A stretch of DNA of 36,964 nt from a bacterium (GTDB lineage Bacteria > Arandabacterota > Arandabacteria > Arandabacterales > Arandabacteraceae): contig JAOZOU010000008.1 of assembly GCA_029933125.1 (NCBI GenBank), positions 69,234 through 106,197 of the forward strand, given 5' to 3'. A program made the position numbers and the translations under genes. Each line of letters begins with the position of its first letter. The first letter of the stretch is position 1. The notes below the pieces were generated by a model. That model saw only the letters and a list, made by a program, of their open reading frames with translations. It was not told where the DNA came from and searched no databases. This document shows positions 23,878 to 32,046 of this stretch, in pieces.

Positions 23878-24987
23878 GTGAAGATAGCGATGATAGGAAT
23901 CAAAGGCGTTCCAGCCTCTTGGGGTGGTATGGAAAAGATAGTTGAAGCCATGGGGGTTGAGCTGGTGAGGCGAGGCCATGAGGTAACAGTCTATTGCCGA
24001 CCTTACTATGTGCCACCCGACATAGATGAGTATCGGGGTATCAAGCTCATCCGCACTCCAACAATAAACACCAAGCATCTCGATTGTCCTGTCCACAGTT
24101 TAACGGCAACCCTCGATTCCCTGAGACGTGACTTTGACATTGTCCATTTCCACAGCATTGCTCCAGCGATCTTCTGCGGTCTTCCCCGCCTCTTTGGGAA
24201 GAAGACAGTGGTTCAGATCCACGGTGTAGGATGGACGGATGTAACCTGGGGGCCTTTTGTCCGCTGGCTCATGAAGGTCTTCGAATACCCAGCCATCTAC
24301 TGGTCTAATGGTTTTGCAACTGTTTCTGAGCCAGCAGTCGAATATTTTCAAAACAAGTATAAGCGCAAGGTGAAATTTGTGACCTCAACAACTGAATTTC
24401 ATGATCCTCGTCCACCCAAGAAGATGCTTGAGCTTGGTCTTAGACCCGATGAATACCTCCTCTTTGTGGCAAGGCTTACACCTCAGAAGGGTCTTCACTA
24501 TCTTCTCAAAGCCTTTCGGAAGGTTAAGACAGACAAGAAGCTTGTCATAGCAGGGGATGTCGATCCCGCCGACGGACTCGGCGACTATGTTAATGAGCTT
24601 AAAGCCATGGCTGATGAAAGAACCATCTTCCTCGGTTGGGTCTACGGTGATCTTCTCGATGAGCTTTACTCAAATGCCTTCCTTTTCGTTCTACCGTCCG
24701 AGACTGAGGGTCTATCGGTTTCCCTCATCGAGGCAATAAACTTCGGTTGTGGCGTGTTGGTAAGCGACATTCCGGAGAATCTTGATGCCCTTAAGGACTA
24801 CGGATTCTCATTCAAAAAGGCAGATGTTGACGATCTTGCCAAGACAATACAGCACCTTGTTGACAATCCCGAACTTGTCTTTGCCAAGAAGGGCAAGGGC
24901 AGGGAATATGCTAGACAGAGATACGGTATTGGCCCAGTGGTCGACTGTCTCGAAGAGCTCTATGAAGAGGTTATGAGGAGTAAGTAG
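23878..24987 (+). CDS. GT4 glycosyltransferase with DUF1972-type N-terminus, type B (second copy)
   Basis: A 369-residue GT-B enzyme, paralogous to the protein at 18656-19741. The start (KIAMIGIKGVPASWGGMEKI), the VYCRPYY block, HLDCPVH, the donor loop LFVARLTPQKGLHYLLKAF and TEGLSVSLIEA (E-x7-E) line up with that copy. Divergence is substantial, so the duplication is old or the copies were acquired separately. The GTG start at 23878 follows a GGGGG tract a few bases upstream. The next gene begins two bases after its stop. Confidence 0.86.
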   Translation: MKIAMIGIKGVPASWGGMEKIVEAMGVELVRRGHEVTVYCRPYYVPPDIDEYRGIKLIRTPTINTKHLDCPVHSLTATLDSLRRDFDIVHFHSIAPAIFCGLPRLFGKKTVVQIHGVGWTDVTWGPFVRWLMKVFEYPAIYWSNGFATVSEPAVEYFQNKYKRKVKFVTSTTEFHDPRPPKKMLELGLRPDEYLLFVARLTPQKGLHYLLKAFRKVKTDKKLVIAGDVDPADGLGDYVNELKAMADERTIFLGWVYGDLLDELYSNAFLFVLPSETEGLSVSLIEAINFGCGVLVSDIPENLDALKDYGFSFKKADVDDLAKTIQHLVDNPELVFAKKGKGREYARQRYGIGPVVDCLEELYEEVMRSK

Positions 24988-24989
24988 TT

Positions 24990-26042
24990 ATGGGGGAAGT
25001 CCTAAGACTGGATAAGAGCCATGACGATGTTGTTATGGGTTTCCTTTCTAAGTGCGACAATGCCACCATCTACCACACACCCATGTGGAGAGATGTTCTG
25101 GTAGAGACATATGGATATGAACCCTTCTATCTCGGTTACTTCGAGGGTGGCAATCTCAAAGCCCTGCTTCCATTGATGTTCGTCAGAAGTTGGCTTACTG
25201 GCAATCGTCTTGTTTCGCTTCCCTTCTCTAACATATGTGGACCATGCGGCAACAGGGATAACTTTGTTCATCTCGTCTCGCAAGCCATATCACTCCGTCA
25301 AGATCTACGAGCCAAGGCACTGGAGATCCGGACTCAAACTGATTTCAATGATATCGAAGATGCGCGTTTCACCAAGCTTTCCTACTTTGTGACCTCTGTC
25401 GTCCCGCTCGAAAGTGATCCTGAAATCGTTTGGAAGAGGTTTAAGGATCGCAATGTGCGCACTGAGGTGCGTCAGGCAATCAAGAAGGGGGTCATCGTAA
25501 GGATGGCTGGGGAATCGGAGGATGATATCCGCATATTTTATCAGCTTGTGGTACCAACTCGCCTGAGGCATGGTGTCCCACCTCAACCATACAGGTTCTT
25601 CAGAAATCTCTGGAAGTGGATGTACCCTGAAAATATGGAGCTTTACCTCGCTTTCTTAGACGATAAACCAATTGGCGGCCTGGTGAATCTCACTTTTGGC
25701 GATACCACCAGTACTGCCTATATCGGCTCCAACATTGCATATAGACAATACCGTGTACATCAATTGCTTTTCTGGAAAAGCATGGAAAATGGCTGTAGGC
25801 GAGGGTTCAAGCGCTTTGATTTCTTGCGCACACCAAAGAGCAGCGAGACTCAAAGATATTTTAAGAGGCGATGGAATGCCTATGAAGTGGATCTCAATTA
25901 CCTCTACTATCCCCAGGTCAAGGGGACAGCAGCAACGATAGAGGAGACAACCAAGTATAGGATGCTTACAACCTTGGTCAAAAGGGCGCCCACATGGTTT
26001 GGGATCGCTCTTGGGAGGCTTCTTTACAGACATCTTGGATAG
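24990..26042 (+). CDS. FemAB-like (GNAT-fold) acyltransferase, exosortase-locus type
   Basis: A 350-residue protein with two GNAT-like halves, as in FemAB/FemX proteins. Features include IYHTPMWRDVLVETYGYEPFYLGYFEG at the start, then RFKDRNVRTEVRQAIKKGV before the acceptor side, and AYIGSNIAYRQYRVHQLLFWKSMENGCRRGFKRFDFLRT in the second half. FemAB proteins transfer aminoacyl or acyl groups onto cell-wall or envelope precursors. A subgroup is regularly found in exosortase/PEP-CTERM exopolysaccharide loci, where its substrate is unknown. It closes the second glycosyltransferase run and is followed by a promoter for the next unit. Confidence 0.78.
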   Translation: MGEVLRLDKSHDDVVMGFLSKCDNATIYHTPMWRDVLVETYGYEPFYLGYFEGGNLKALLPLMFVRSWLTGNRLVSLPFSNICGPCGNRDNFVHLVSQAISLRQDLRAKALEIRTQTDFNDIEDARFTKLSYFVTSVVPLESDPEIVWKRFKDRNVRTEVRQAIKKGVIVRMAGESEDDIRIFYQLVVPTRLRHGVPPQPYRFFRNLWKWMYPENMELYLAFLDDKPIGGLVNLTFGDTTSTAYIGSNIAYRQYRVHQLLFWKSMENGCRRGFKRFDFLRTPKSSETQRYFKRRWNAYEVDLNYLYYPQVKGTAATIEETTKYRMLTTLVKRAPTWFGIALGRLLYRHLG

Positions 26043-26051
26043 AAAATGCTA

Positions 26052-26080
26052 TTGACTCAGGGTCGGATTTTCACTTAAAT
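26052..26080 (+). promoter_or_regulatory. sigma70-type promoter for the galT-glgA unit
   Basis: TTGACT (26052-26057) and TTAAAT (26075-26080) are separated by 17 bp in the 69-bp gap after the FemAB-like gene. The -10 matches consensus at four of six positions. The predicted start near 26087 gives a 25-nt leader containing AGGA (26101-26104), 7 bases before ATG 26112. Confidence 0.5.
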
Positions 26081-26111
26081 CTATGAAAGGCCCGAAAACG
26101 AGGATCACAAA

Positions 26112-27122
26112 ATGCCAGAACTGAGAAAGGATCCAATCATTGGAAGATGGGTGATAATCTCAACTGAGAGAGGTAAGCGCCCAACTGACTTCTCTTCAGT
26201 TCCACCGGCAAGATCGACTGGGTTTTGCCCCTTCTGCGCTGGCAATGAATCCAAGACACCACCCGAGGTGTTTGCATTTCGTGAACCTGGAACAAAGCCA
26301 AACGAGCCCGGCTGGCGGGTGAGGGTTGTTCCCAATAAATTCCCAGCTCTGCAGATCGAAGGTGATCTCAATCGGCAGGGTGAAGGCATCTACGACAAAA
26401 TGAATGGAATAGGCGCTCATGAGGTCATAATTGAGACACCTGAACATGACAAGAAGCTCAGCGATCTTGGAGAGGAGCATATAACAGAAGTGATACTCGC
26501 TTGGCAGCAGCGAATTCTCGATCTCAAAAAAGATGAACGCTTCAAGTACATAGTTGTCTTCAAGAACCACGGTGAGGCAGCAGGGGCTTCACTCGAACAT
26601 ACGCATACCCAGCTCGTTGCAATGCCAATCATCCCCAAGCGTGTTGTTGAAGAGATAGAGGGTGGAAGGCGTTACTATGACTTCAAGGAACGCTGTGTCT
26701 ATTGTGACATTGTCACTCAGGAGATCGCCGACGATGTCCGCGTTGTCACTGCCAATGAGACTTTCCTCGCAATTGAGCCATTTGCCGCTAGATTCCCCTT
26801 CGAGACTTGGATTTTGCCTAAGAAACACAAGTCAGCTTTTGAGGAGAGCCAGAAGCAGGAGATAATTCACCTTGCTCGCATCCTCAAGGAGATCTTGATG
26901 AAACTCGATGCAGCCTTGAACAATCCTCCATACAATTTCATCCTTCACACACTGCCGCTGCGCGGTGACAATCGCAGCTGGTACCACTGGCATATCGAGA
27001 TCATGCCCAAGCTCACCAAGGTCGCAGGCTTCGAGTGGGGATCGGGTTTCTACATCAACCCGACAGCACCTGAAGAAGCGACCAAGTATCTCAGGGAAAT
27101 CTCCATAGCTCTCAAGAAGTGA
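26112..27122 (+). CDS. galT: GalT-family hexose-1-phosphate nucleotidyltransferase
   Basis: A 336-residue HIT-superfamily enzyme. The zinc-site cysteines C39 and C42 (FCPFCAG) and the active-site block H163-T-H165-T-Q167 are clear. H165 is the expected covalent nucleophile, matching H-P-H-G-Q of E. coli GalT. A second half carries CVYCDIV and WYHWHIEIMPK. GalT exchanges UMP between UDP-glucose and galactose-1-phosphate. Some family members act instead as ADP-glucose phosphorylases. The neighbouring starch-synthase-type GlgA, which uses ADP- or UDP-glucose, leaves both roles open. It heads a unit behind its own promoter and has a good ribosome site. Confidence 0.85.
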   Translation: MPELRKDPIIGRWVIISTERGKRPTDFSSVPPARSTGFCPFCAGNESKTPPEVFAFREPGTKPNEPGWRVRVVPNKFPALQIEGDLNRQGEGIYDKMNGIGAHEVIIETPEHDKKLSDLGEEHITEVILAWQQRILDLKKDERFKYIVVFKNHGEAAGASLEHTHTQLVAMPIIPKRVVEEIEGGRRYYDFKERCVYCDIVTQEIADDVRVVTANETFLAIEPFAARFPFETWILPKKHKSAFEESQKQEIIHLARILKEILMKLDAALNNPPYNFILHTLPLRGDNRSWYHWHIEIMPKLTKVAGFEWGSGFYINPTAPEEATKYLREISIALKK

Positions 27123-27130
27123 GGTCTGGA

Positions 27131-28624
27131 ATGGACTCCAAGCTTTCGATTCTTATGATTGCAGCTGAAACTCATCCTTTTGCTAAAGTAGGTGGGCTTG
27201 CTGACGTTATGGGAGCATTGCCGCGAGCCCTTGAAAAAAGAGGCCACGAGGTGAGGATTGCTTTGCCCTTCTATGGGAGTATAAAGAAGAAGGGTTGGCG
27301 GACCAAGAAGATTAAGGGTCTTGACAATGTTGATGTAGTTGTAGGTGATGAGAGTTTTGAGGCTTCTGCTTTTTCGACTTCACTTCCTGATAGCAAGGTT
27401 GAAGTAATTCTCATCCAAAATGAGCGTTTTTTCAATCGTGAGGGCATATACTCAGATCCAGAAACAGGAAAGCCCTATGACGATAACGCTGAGCGCTTCA
27501 TATTTTTCAGCCGTGCATCTCTTGCCATAGCCCGCAGGGCTGGCTGGAAGACCGATATAATCCATTGCCATGACCATCAGACAGGCTTTGTACCTGCATG
27601 GCTAAGGCATGCATCACGACAGATTGAATTTCCAGAATCAACACGTGTGATCTTTACCATTCATAATCTTGCATACCAGGGTTCATACCCAAAGGAGATT
27701 GGGTACAAGGCTGGCTTCGGTGAGGATGTGCTCAAGCCTATGGGAGCACTCGAATTTCACGGCAATGTCAACATGATGAAGGCTGGCATCGTCTTCGCTG
27801 ATATGATTACGACGGTTAGTCCAACCTATGCCACCGAGATTCAAACACCTGAGTTCGGCTATGGTCTTGAAGGAGTGCTCAAGGCCCGCTGCGATGACCT
27901 TGTAGGTATCCTCAACGGCGCAGACTATACGGTCTGGGACCCCCAAAGGGACAAATTCATAGCTCAACGTTACAGTCTCAAGAATCTCGATGGCAAACGT
28001 GTGTGCCGCAAGGATCTCCTTAAGAAACTTAATCTTGAAATTCCCGATACCACGCCTCTGATAGGTATGGTCTCAAGATTGGTTGCCCAGAAGGGGCTCG
28101 ACATCTTTATGGATGCTTTTGAGTCCATAGTTGATCTCGATTACGCGATAGTTATTCTTGGGCTTGGCGAGCCAACCTACCACGAGATGCTCAAAAGCAA
28201 GCAAGCTGCTCACCCTGAGAGAATCTCGCTGAATCTTGCTTTTGATGAAGCATTAGCCCACCAGATAGAGGCTGGATGCGACATGTTCCTCATGCCGAGT
28301 CGCTATGAACCATGCGGACTCAACCAGATGTACAGCATGAAGTATGGGACAATTCCAGTTGTGCGCAAGACAGGTGGATTAGCTGATACTGTAATAGACT
28401 TTGATGCCTCTCAAGATTCAACAGGATTCGTTTTCGAAGACTATTCTCCTGAGGCTCTCCTTGAAGCCTTAAGAAGAGCCAGGCGCGTCTTCGATGACAA
28501 GGCTGCATGGCTGAGTCTCGTCAAAAGGGCGATGGCAAGGGATTTCTCGTGGGACAGATCAGCCGGCGAATACGAGAGAGTCTATCTGGAGAGTCTAAAG
28601 CGAAAGGTGGTGACGCGGCGTTAG
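27131..28624 (+). CDS. glgA: glycogen/starch synthase GlgA
   Basis: A 497-residue GT5 enzyme. GTG 27119 overlaps the galT stop, but ATG 27131 follows GAGG (27121-27124) by 6 bases and gives the family's normal beginning, so it is preferred. The ADP-glucose motif K19-x-G-G-L-A-D (KVGGLADVMGALPRAL) is present, as are HCHDHQTGFVPAWL, VSRLVAQKGLD and the MPSRYEPCGLNQMY motif with the E-x-x-G-L-x-Q pattern. It transfers glucose from ADP-glucose (or UDP-glucose) to alpha-1,4-glucan in the cytoplasm. Length and motifs are normal. It shares a unit with the GalT-family gene and an ALG5-like GT2. Confidence 0.9.
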   Translation: MDSKLSILMIAAETHPFAKVGGLADVMGALPRALEKRGHEVRIALPFYGSIKKKGWRTKKIKGLDNVDVVVGDESFEASAFSTSLPDSKVEVILIQNERFFNREGIYSDPETGKPYDDNAERFIFFSRASLAIARRAGWKTDIIHCHDHQTGFVPAWLRHASRQIEFPESTRVIFTIHNLAYQGSYPKEIGYKAGFGEDVLKPMGALEFHGNVNMMKAGIVFADMITTVSPTYATEIQTPEFGYGLEGVLKARCDDLVGILNGADYTVWDPQRDKFIAQRYSLKNLDGKRVCRKDLLKKLNLEIPDTTPLIGMVSRLVAQKGLDIFMDAFESIVDLDYAIVILGLGEPTYHEMLKSKQAAHPERISLNLAFDEALAHQIEAGCDMFLMPSRYEPCGLNQMYSMKYGTIPVVRKTGGLADTVIDFDASQDSTGFVFEDYSPEALLEALRRARRVFDDKAAWLSLVKRAMARDFSWDRSAGEYERVYLESLKRKVVTRR

Positions 28625-28640
28625 GCCTGACCTTGTCTCA

Positions 28641-29348
28641 GTGGTCATACCCGCCTACAACGAGGAGAGAAGGATCGGTCACTCGCTTGAGCTCATCAAG
28701 GAGTATATGCAAAGATCTGGCTACAACTACGAGATAGTAGTTGTCGACGATGGAAGCCGGGACGCTACAAGCCAGATTGTAAGCAACATATCTCAAGATA
28801 ACCCACGCATCAGACTCATCATCAACGAAACAAACCGGGGAAAGGGTTATACTGTCAGGCGTGGAGTGTTGGAGGCAGCAGGTGATGCCATACTCTTTTC
28901 CGACGCTGACCTTTCCACACCCATTGAGGAATTCGAAAAACTCCTTGGCTATCTTGATGATTTCGACATAGTAATAGCATCGCGAAGCTTACCAGATTCA
29001 CAGGTTCTCGTTCATCAACCTCTTTACAGGGAGCTTATGGGAAGGACATTCAATGCCCTAGTTCAAGCGATGCTGGTTAGAGGAATAATCGATACCCAAT
29101 GTGGCTTCAAGCTCATGAGAGGGAATGCAGCACGGTGCATTTTTCAGAAAGCCAGAATCAACTCCTTTAGTTTTGATGTTGAGATGATTTTGATTGCAAA
29201 GCGTATGGGATATAGGGTAAAAGATGTACCTGTGCGCTGGATCGATTCAAGAGGGTCAAGAGTTCATCCCATAAAGGATTCTGCACACATGCTTCTTGAC
29301 CTTTTCAGGATTAAGCTTTATGATTTCCTAGGCTATTACGGAAGGTAA
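28641..29348 (+). CDS. GT2 polyprenyl-phosphate glucosyltransferase-like (ALG5-like)
   Basis: About 235 residues. VVIPAYNEE leads to DDGS (36-39), NRGKGYTVRRGV and FSDADLSTPIEE (DAD at 88-90), then RSLPDSQVLVHQP and DTQCGFKLMRG, a set typical of ALG5/dolichyl-phosphate glucosyltransferase-like GT2s. No membrane segment follows. The start is uncertain. GTG 28641 cuts into the first strand and has no visible ribosome site. The frame stays open upstream to a stop at 28611-28613 (encoding RPDLVSVVIPAYN), but without ATG, GTG or TTG. Coupling to glgA or a rare start codon is likely. The promoter of the following tRNA lies inside its 3' end. Confidence 0.82.
   Translation: MVIPAYNEERRIGHSLELIKEYMQRSGYNYEIVVVDDGSRDATSQIVSNISQDNPRIRLIINETNRGKGYTVRRGVLEAAGDAILFSDADLSTPIEEFEKLLGYLDDFDIVIASRSLPDSQVLVHQPLYRELMGRTFNALVQAMLVRGIIDTQCGFKLMRGNAARCIFQKARINSFSFDVEMILIAKRMGYRVKDVPVRWIDSRGSRVHPIKDSAHMLLDLFRIKLYDFLGYYGR
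29296..29324 (+). promoter_or_regulatory. sigma70-type promoter for tRNA-Gly, inside the upstream gene
   Basis: TTGACC (29296-29301) and TATGAT (29319-29324) are separated by 17 bp, each one base from consensus. The predicted start near 29331 is about 23 nt before the tRNA. It lies wholly inside the last 53 bases of the GT2 coding region. The same two boxes with the same spacing precede tRNA-Cys. Confidence 0.7.
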
Positions 29349-29353
29349 CTTGA

Positions 29354-29428
29354 GCGGGAATAGCTCAGTGGTAGAGCGCCACCTTGCCAAGGTGGATGTC
29401 GCGGGTTCAAATCCCGTTTCCCGCTCCA
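29354..29428 (+). tRNA. tRNA-Gly (anticodon GCC), CCA encoded
   Basis: A full cloverleaf is visible. The acceptor stem GCGGGAA (29354-29360) pairs with TTCCCGC (29418-29424), followed by discriminator T and an encoded CCA. The D-arm has AGCTCAGTGGTAGAGC. The anticodon stem CCACC/GGTGG encloses the loop TTGCCAA, giving GCC. The T-arm is GCGGGTTCAAATCCCGT. A run of seven T follows at 29429-29435 and may end transcription. Confidence 0.97.
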
Positions 29429-29549
29429 TTTTTTTCGCATTGGAGCAAGTTTTGAAGGTTGATTGCTATCCTTCCACATTTTGCCGCGAAGATCTCATTT
29501 ATGCTGTGTCGGTCTGGCCTTTCTTAGTACGAGGGATAGAATTTTCGGG

Positions 29550-30500
29550 ATGAAGCGAAAACCCGTCATGGAGGAAGAGTGGAATCACCTCATTATTCTT
29601 GACGCCTGTAGATACGATTTCTTTGCAGCTATCTATAAGGACTACCTCGAAGGCAGGCTGGAGAAGCGACACTCAATCGGCACCTCAACACTCGAATGGC
29701 GAGACAGGACCTTCCCCGGAAAGTACGAAGATGTAGTTTATGTCTCATCCAATCCCTATATCGCCAGTAAGACAAGTGTGAGAGGATTTCTTGGAGGCGA
29801 TCATTTCGCTCAGGTCTACGATGTATGGAAAACGGGCTGGGATCCGGAGCTGGGCACCGTGCCTCCTGAAGCTGTCAATCAAGCCGCAATAAGGGCCTTG
29901 ATGAAACACCAGGATAAGCGGCTTATCGTTCACTATCTCCAACCCCATGCACCTTATCTCTCGCTTGCGATGGGCAATGTGGGATTTCCATCCCCTCAAC
30001 CCGAGAGGGGAGAGGTGCTAAGGGGAACAAAAGCAACCGATAGCAACCTCAAGCTGCGCATATTGAAGGTGCTTACTCCCCTTGCTACAAGAACTGGCAT
30101 TCTCGGTCCCAACCCAACGTGGCGATTGAGGCAGTGGCTGCACATGGCACCAGCATCTCCGATGGATGCAGTGAGGCGCCACTATGGGGTCGAAGTCCTC
30201 CGAAAGGCATACAGGGATAACCTCGAGATAGTGCTTAGGAAGGTGAGAACGCTTCTTGCCTACATGTCCGGCAGGATAGTTGTTACCTCCGACCACGGGG
30301 AACTTCTAGGTGAAGATGGCTGCTTCAGTCACTTCAGTGGCTCAAAGAATCCCTATCTTGTTGAAGTGCCATGGCTTGTCATCGAGAAATCCCAAAGCGA
30401 ACCCAGACCTCAAGCCTCACACCAGGAGACTCAAGAAACCGAAAGAGAGGATGAGGCAAAAATCAAGGATAGGCTACGTGCACTTGGATACATCGAGTAA
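29550..30500 (+). CDS. alkaline-phosphatase-superfamily (sulfatase-like) protein, short form
   Basis: A 316-residue protein from ATG 29550. An in-frame TTG at 29463 exists but would add an implausible Cys/Arg-rich leader and no signal peptide. LIILDACRYDFF near the start supplies the first metal-binding aspartate, VHYLQPHAPY a middle histidine, and VVTSDHGELLGEDG the Asp-His metal pair. No C/S-x-P-x-R formylglycine motif is visible, and no membrane anchor or signal peptide. The substrate could be a phospho- or sulfo-group on a glycan, unproven. It ends in LRALGYIE, almost the same tail as the next gene, so both may be partners or paralogues of one modification system. Confidence 0.75.
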   Translation: MKRKPVMEEEWNHLIILDACRYDFFAAIYKDYLEGRLEKRHSIGTSTLEWRDRTFPGKYEDVVYVSSNPYIASKTSVRGFLGGDHFAQVYDVWKTGWDPELGTVPPEAVNQAAIRALMKHQDKRLIVHYLQPHAPYLSLAMGNVGFPSPQPERGEVLRGTKATDSNLKLRILKVLTPLATRTGILGPNPTWRLRQWLHMAPASPMDAVRRHYGVEVLRKAYRDNLEIVLRKVRTLLAYMSGRIVVTSDHGELLGEDGCFSHFSGSKNPYLVEVPWLVIEKSQSEPRPQASHQETQETEREDEAKIKDRLRALGYIE

Positions 30501-30558
30501 CAAAAGATACAAAACATGGAAGGGGTCAGGTAGAAACAGCCTGCATTAGTTTCAGATC

Positions 30559-31971
30559 ATGATTGATAAACATCCCAACATAATCTTCATTGTGATTGAT
30601 AGTGCCCGGTATGACCATTTCAGCACCTATGGCTATCCTAAGCCAACCACTCCGTTTATTGATTCGATTTCTCAAGATCTGGTCATCTATGAGAATGCAA
30701 ATGCGCCAGCGGCCTGGACGCGGCCAGCTATGAGCTCGATCTTCACAAGTCTTTATCCCGAACAGTATGGCTTCTCGGAGGGCAACTACCCCCAGACAAC
30801 ACCCCTCCTGACAGAGATTCTTAAGGCAAATGGGTACATGGTTTTCATGCTTTCAAACAATGCCTATATGAGTCCCTTGAGTGGATTTGATCGAGGCTGC
30901 GATCGCTTTTACTTTGTCAGATCTGGCAAGCTACCCCGCGGGCTTGATATGGGTATTCGCTTGAGATTTGCACCCCTTCTCTTAAGGCAACGCTTCGACA
31001 GATACACATCGCATAAGATCCTACCTGAAATGCTCAATGCTCAGGCTCTCAGGATAATCAGATCTCTAGGATCAAGCAAACAGCCCTTCTTCATCTATAT
31101 CCATCACGATGCTCACCATCCCTACCTTTCAAAGCGCGATATCCTTAGAAAATTCCTCGAGGGTGTCAGCGAAGAGGAAATACGCCAGGTTGAGGCTGTT
31201 CAAAGATCCGGAAACATGTATTGGTTTAATCGTGAAAGTCTCAGCACTCGGCAACGTCAGCGGTATTATACCATCCTCAGAGCAATGCATGATGCCTCTA
31301 TCTACAAGAACGACTGCCTCATACATGATCTTTTTAGAGAGCTCAGCCAAGCAGGACTCTACGACAGTAGCATGATAATCATTACAGCTGACCATGGTGA
31401 ATTCCTTGGTGAGAGAGACATGATTTCCCATGGGCTCTATCTCTATGAAGAGTCAGTAAGGGTACCCCTGCTTGTGAAGTATCCTCGAGAGATGAAGCTT
31501 GTGGGCAGAAGTGGCAAACTCGTAACAACTATAGATCTCGCACCAACGATCCTCGATCTTGTAGGCAGGGATATAAGGGGCTACATACCCGAAGCTCAAG
31601 GCAGGTCCCTGCTTGAGACCGAGCAACATAAGTTTGTTGTCTGCCAGCGCAGGAATTTCACTAAAGGGATCGACTTCTGGAAAAAGCAATATCCTGACCA
31701 TAACTTCGAGAAATATGACTACGGAAATCTCATATGCTTCAAAAGTGACAAAACCAAATTCGTTTGGTCATCGAGAGCAAGGCATGCTCTTTTTGACATT
31801 TCGATCGATCCCAACGAAGAGAAAAACATTTACGATCCTGACCTGCACGCGGAGTATCTAATGCTAGCTGAGAAGTGGATACGAGAGGTTCCAAAGGTAG
31901 AATCCGCATTGCCAGGTGACTTTGATGAGGACATCAAGCGTCACCTGAGAGGATTGGGCTATATCGAGTAG
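30559..31971 (+). CDS. sulfatase-family protein lacking the formylglycine cysteine
   Basis: A 470-residue protein with the sulfatase fold pattern. IIFIVIDSARYDHFSTYGY contains D14, the nucleophile region reads AAWTRPAMSSIFTSLYP with Thr54, IYIHHDAHHPY lies in the middle, and ITADHGEFLGE has D278-H279. The canonical C/S-x-P-S/A-R is replaced by W-T-R-P, so formylglycine formation is impossible. A threonine nucleophile would fit phosphoglycerol- or phosphoethanolamine-transferase-like chemistry. No signal peptide or membrane segment is visible, which is unusual for such enzymes and suggests a cytoplasmic location. It ends in LRGLGYIE. Start ATG 30559 follows an in-frame stop 12 bases upstream and has a weak ribosome site. 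Confidence 0.8.
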   Translation: MIDKHPNIIFIVIDSARYDHFSTYGYPKPTTPFIDSISQDLVIYENANAPAAWTRPAMSSIFTSLYPEQYGFSEGNYPQTTPLLTEILKANGYMVFMLSNNAYMSPLSGFDRGCDRFYFVRSGKLPRGLDMGIRLRFAPLLLRQRFDRYTSHKILPEMLNAQALRIIRSLGSSKQPFFIYIHHDAHHPYLSKRDILRKFLEGVSEEEIRQVEAVQRSGNMYWFNRESLSTRQRQRYYTILRAMHDASIYKNDCLIHDLFRELSQAGLYDSSMIIITADHGEFLGERDMISHGLYLYEESVRVPLLVKYPREMKLVGRSGKLVTTIDLAPTILDLVGRDIRGYIPEAQGRSLLETEQHKFVVCQRRNFTKGIDFWKKQYPDHNFEKYDYGNLICFKSDKTKFVWSSRARHALFDISIDPNEEKNIYDPDLHAEYLMLAEKWIREVPKVESALPGDFDEDIKRHLRGLGYIE

Positions 31972-31972
31972 A

Positions 31973-31989
31973 TCGGGAAAAGCTCCCGA
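31973..31989 (+). other. stem-loop after the sulfatase-like gene (weak terminator or processing site)
   Basis: TCGGGA (31973-31978) pairs with TCCCGA (31984-31989) around a 5-nt loop, one base after the stop codon. No T-run follows, so it is not a standard intrinsic terminator. It could stabilise the 3' end of the message. Confidence 0.4.
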
Positions 31990-32008
31990 GATACCATCCT
32001 TGAGACTC

Positions 32009-32037
32009 TTGACCTTGCCGTGGCAAAAGGGTATGAT
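32009..32037 (+). promoter_or_regulatory. sigma70-type promoter for tRNA-Cys
   Basis: TTGACC (32009-32014) and TATGAT (32032-32037) are separated by 17 bp, the same two boxes and spacing as at the tRNA-Gly gene. The predicted start near 32044 lies only a few bases before the mature tRNA 5' end. Confidence 0.72.
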
Positions 32038-32046
32038 TTTACAAAG

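Noticed and set aside
29463-29549. TTG 29463 as start of the short alkaline-phosphatase-like protein.
   Set aside because: The added leader is Cys/Arg-rich, not a signal peptide, and does not match the fold's first strand; ATG 29550 is more natural.
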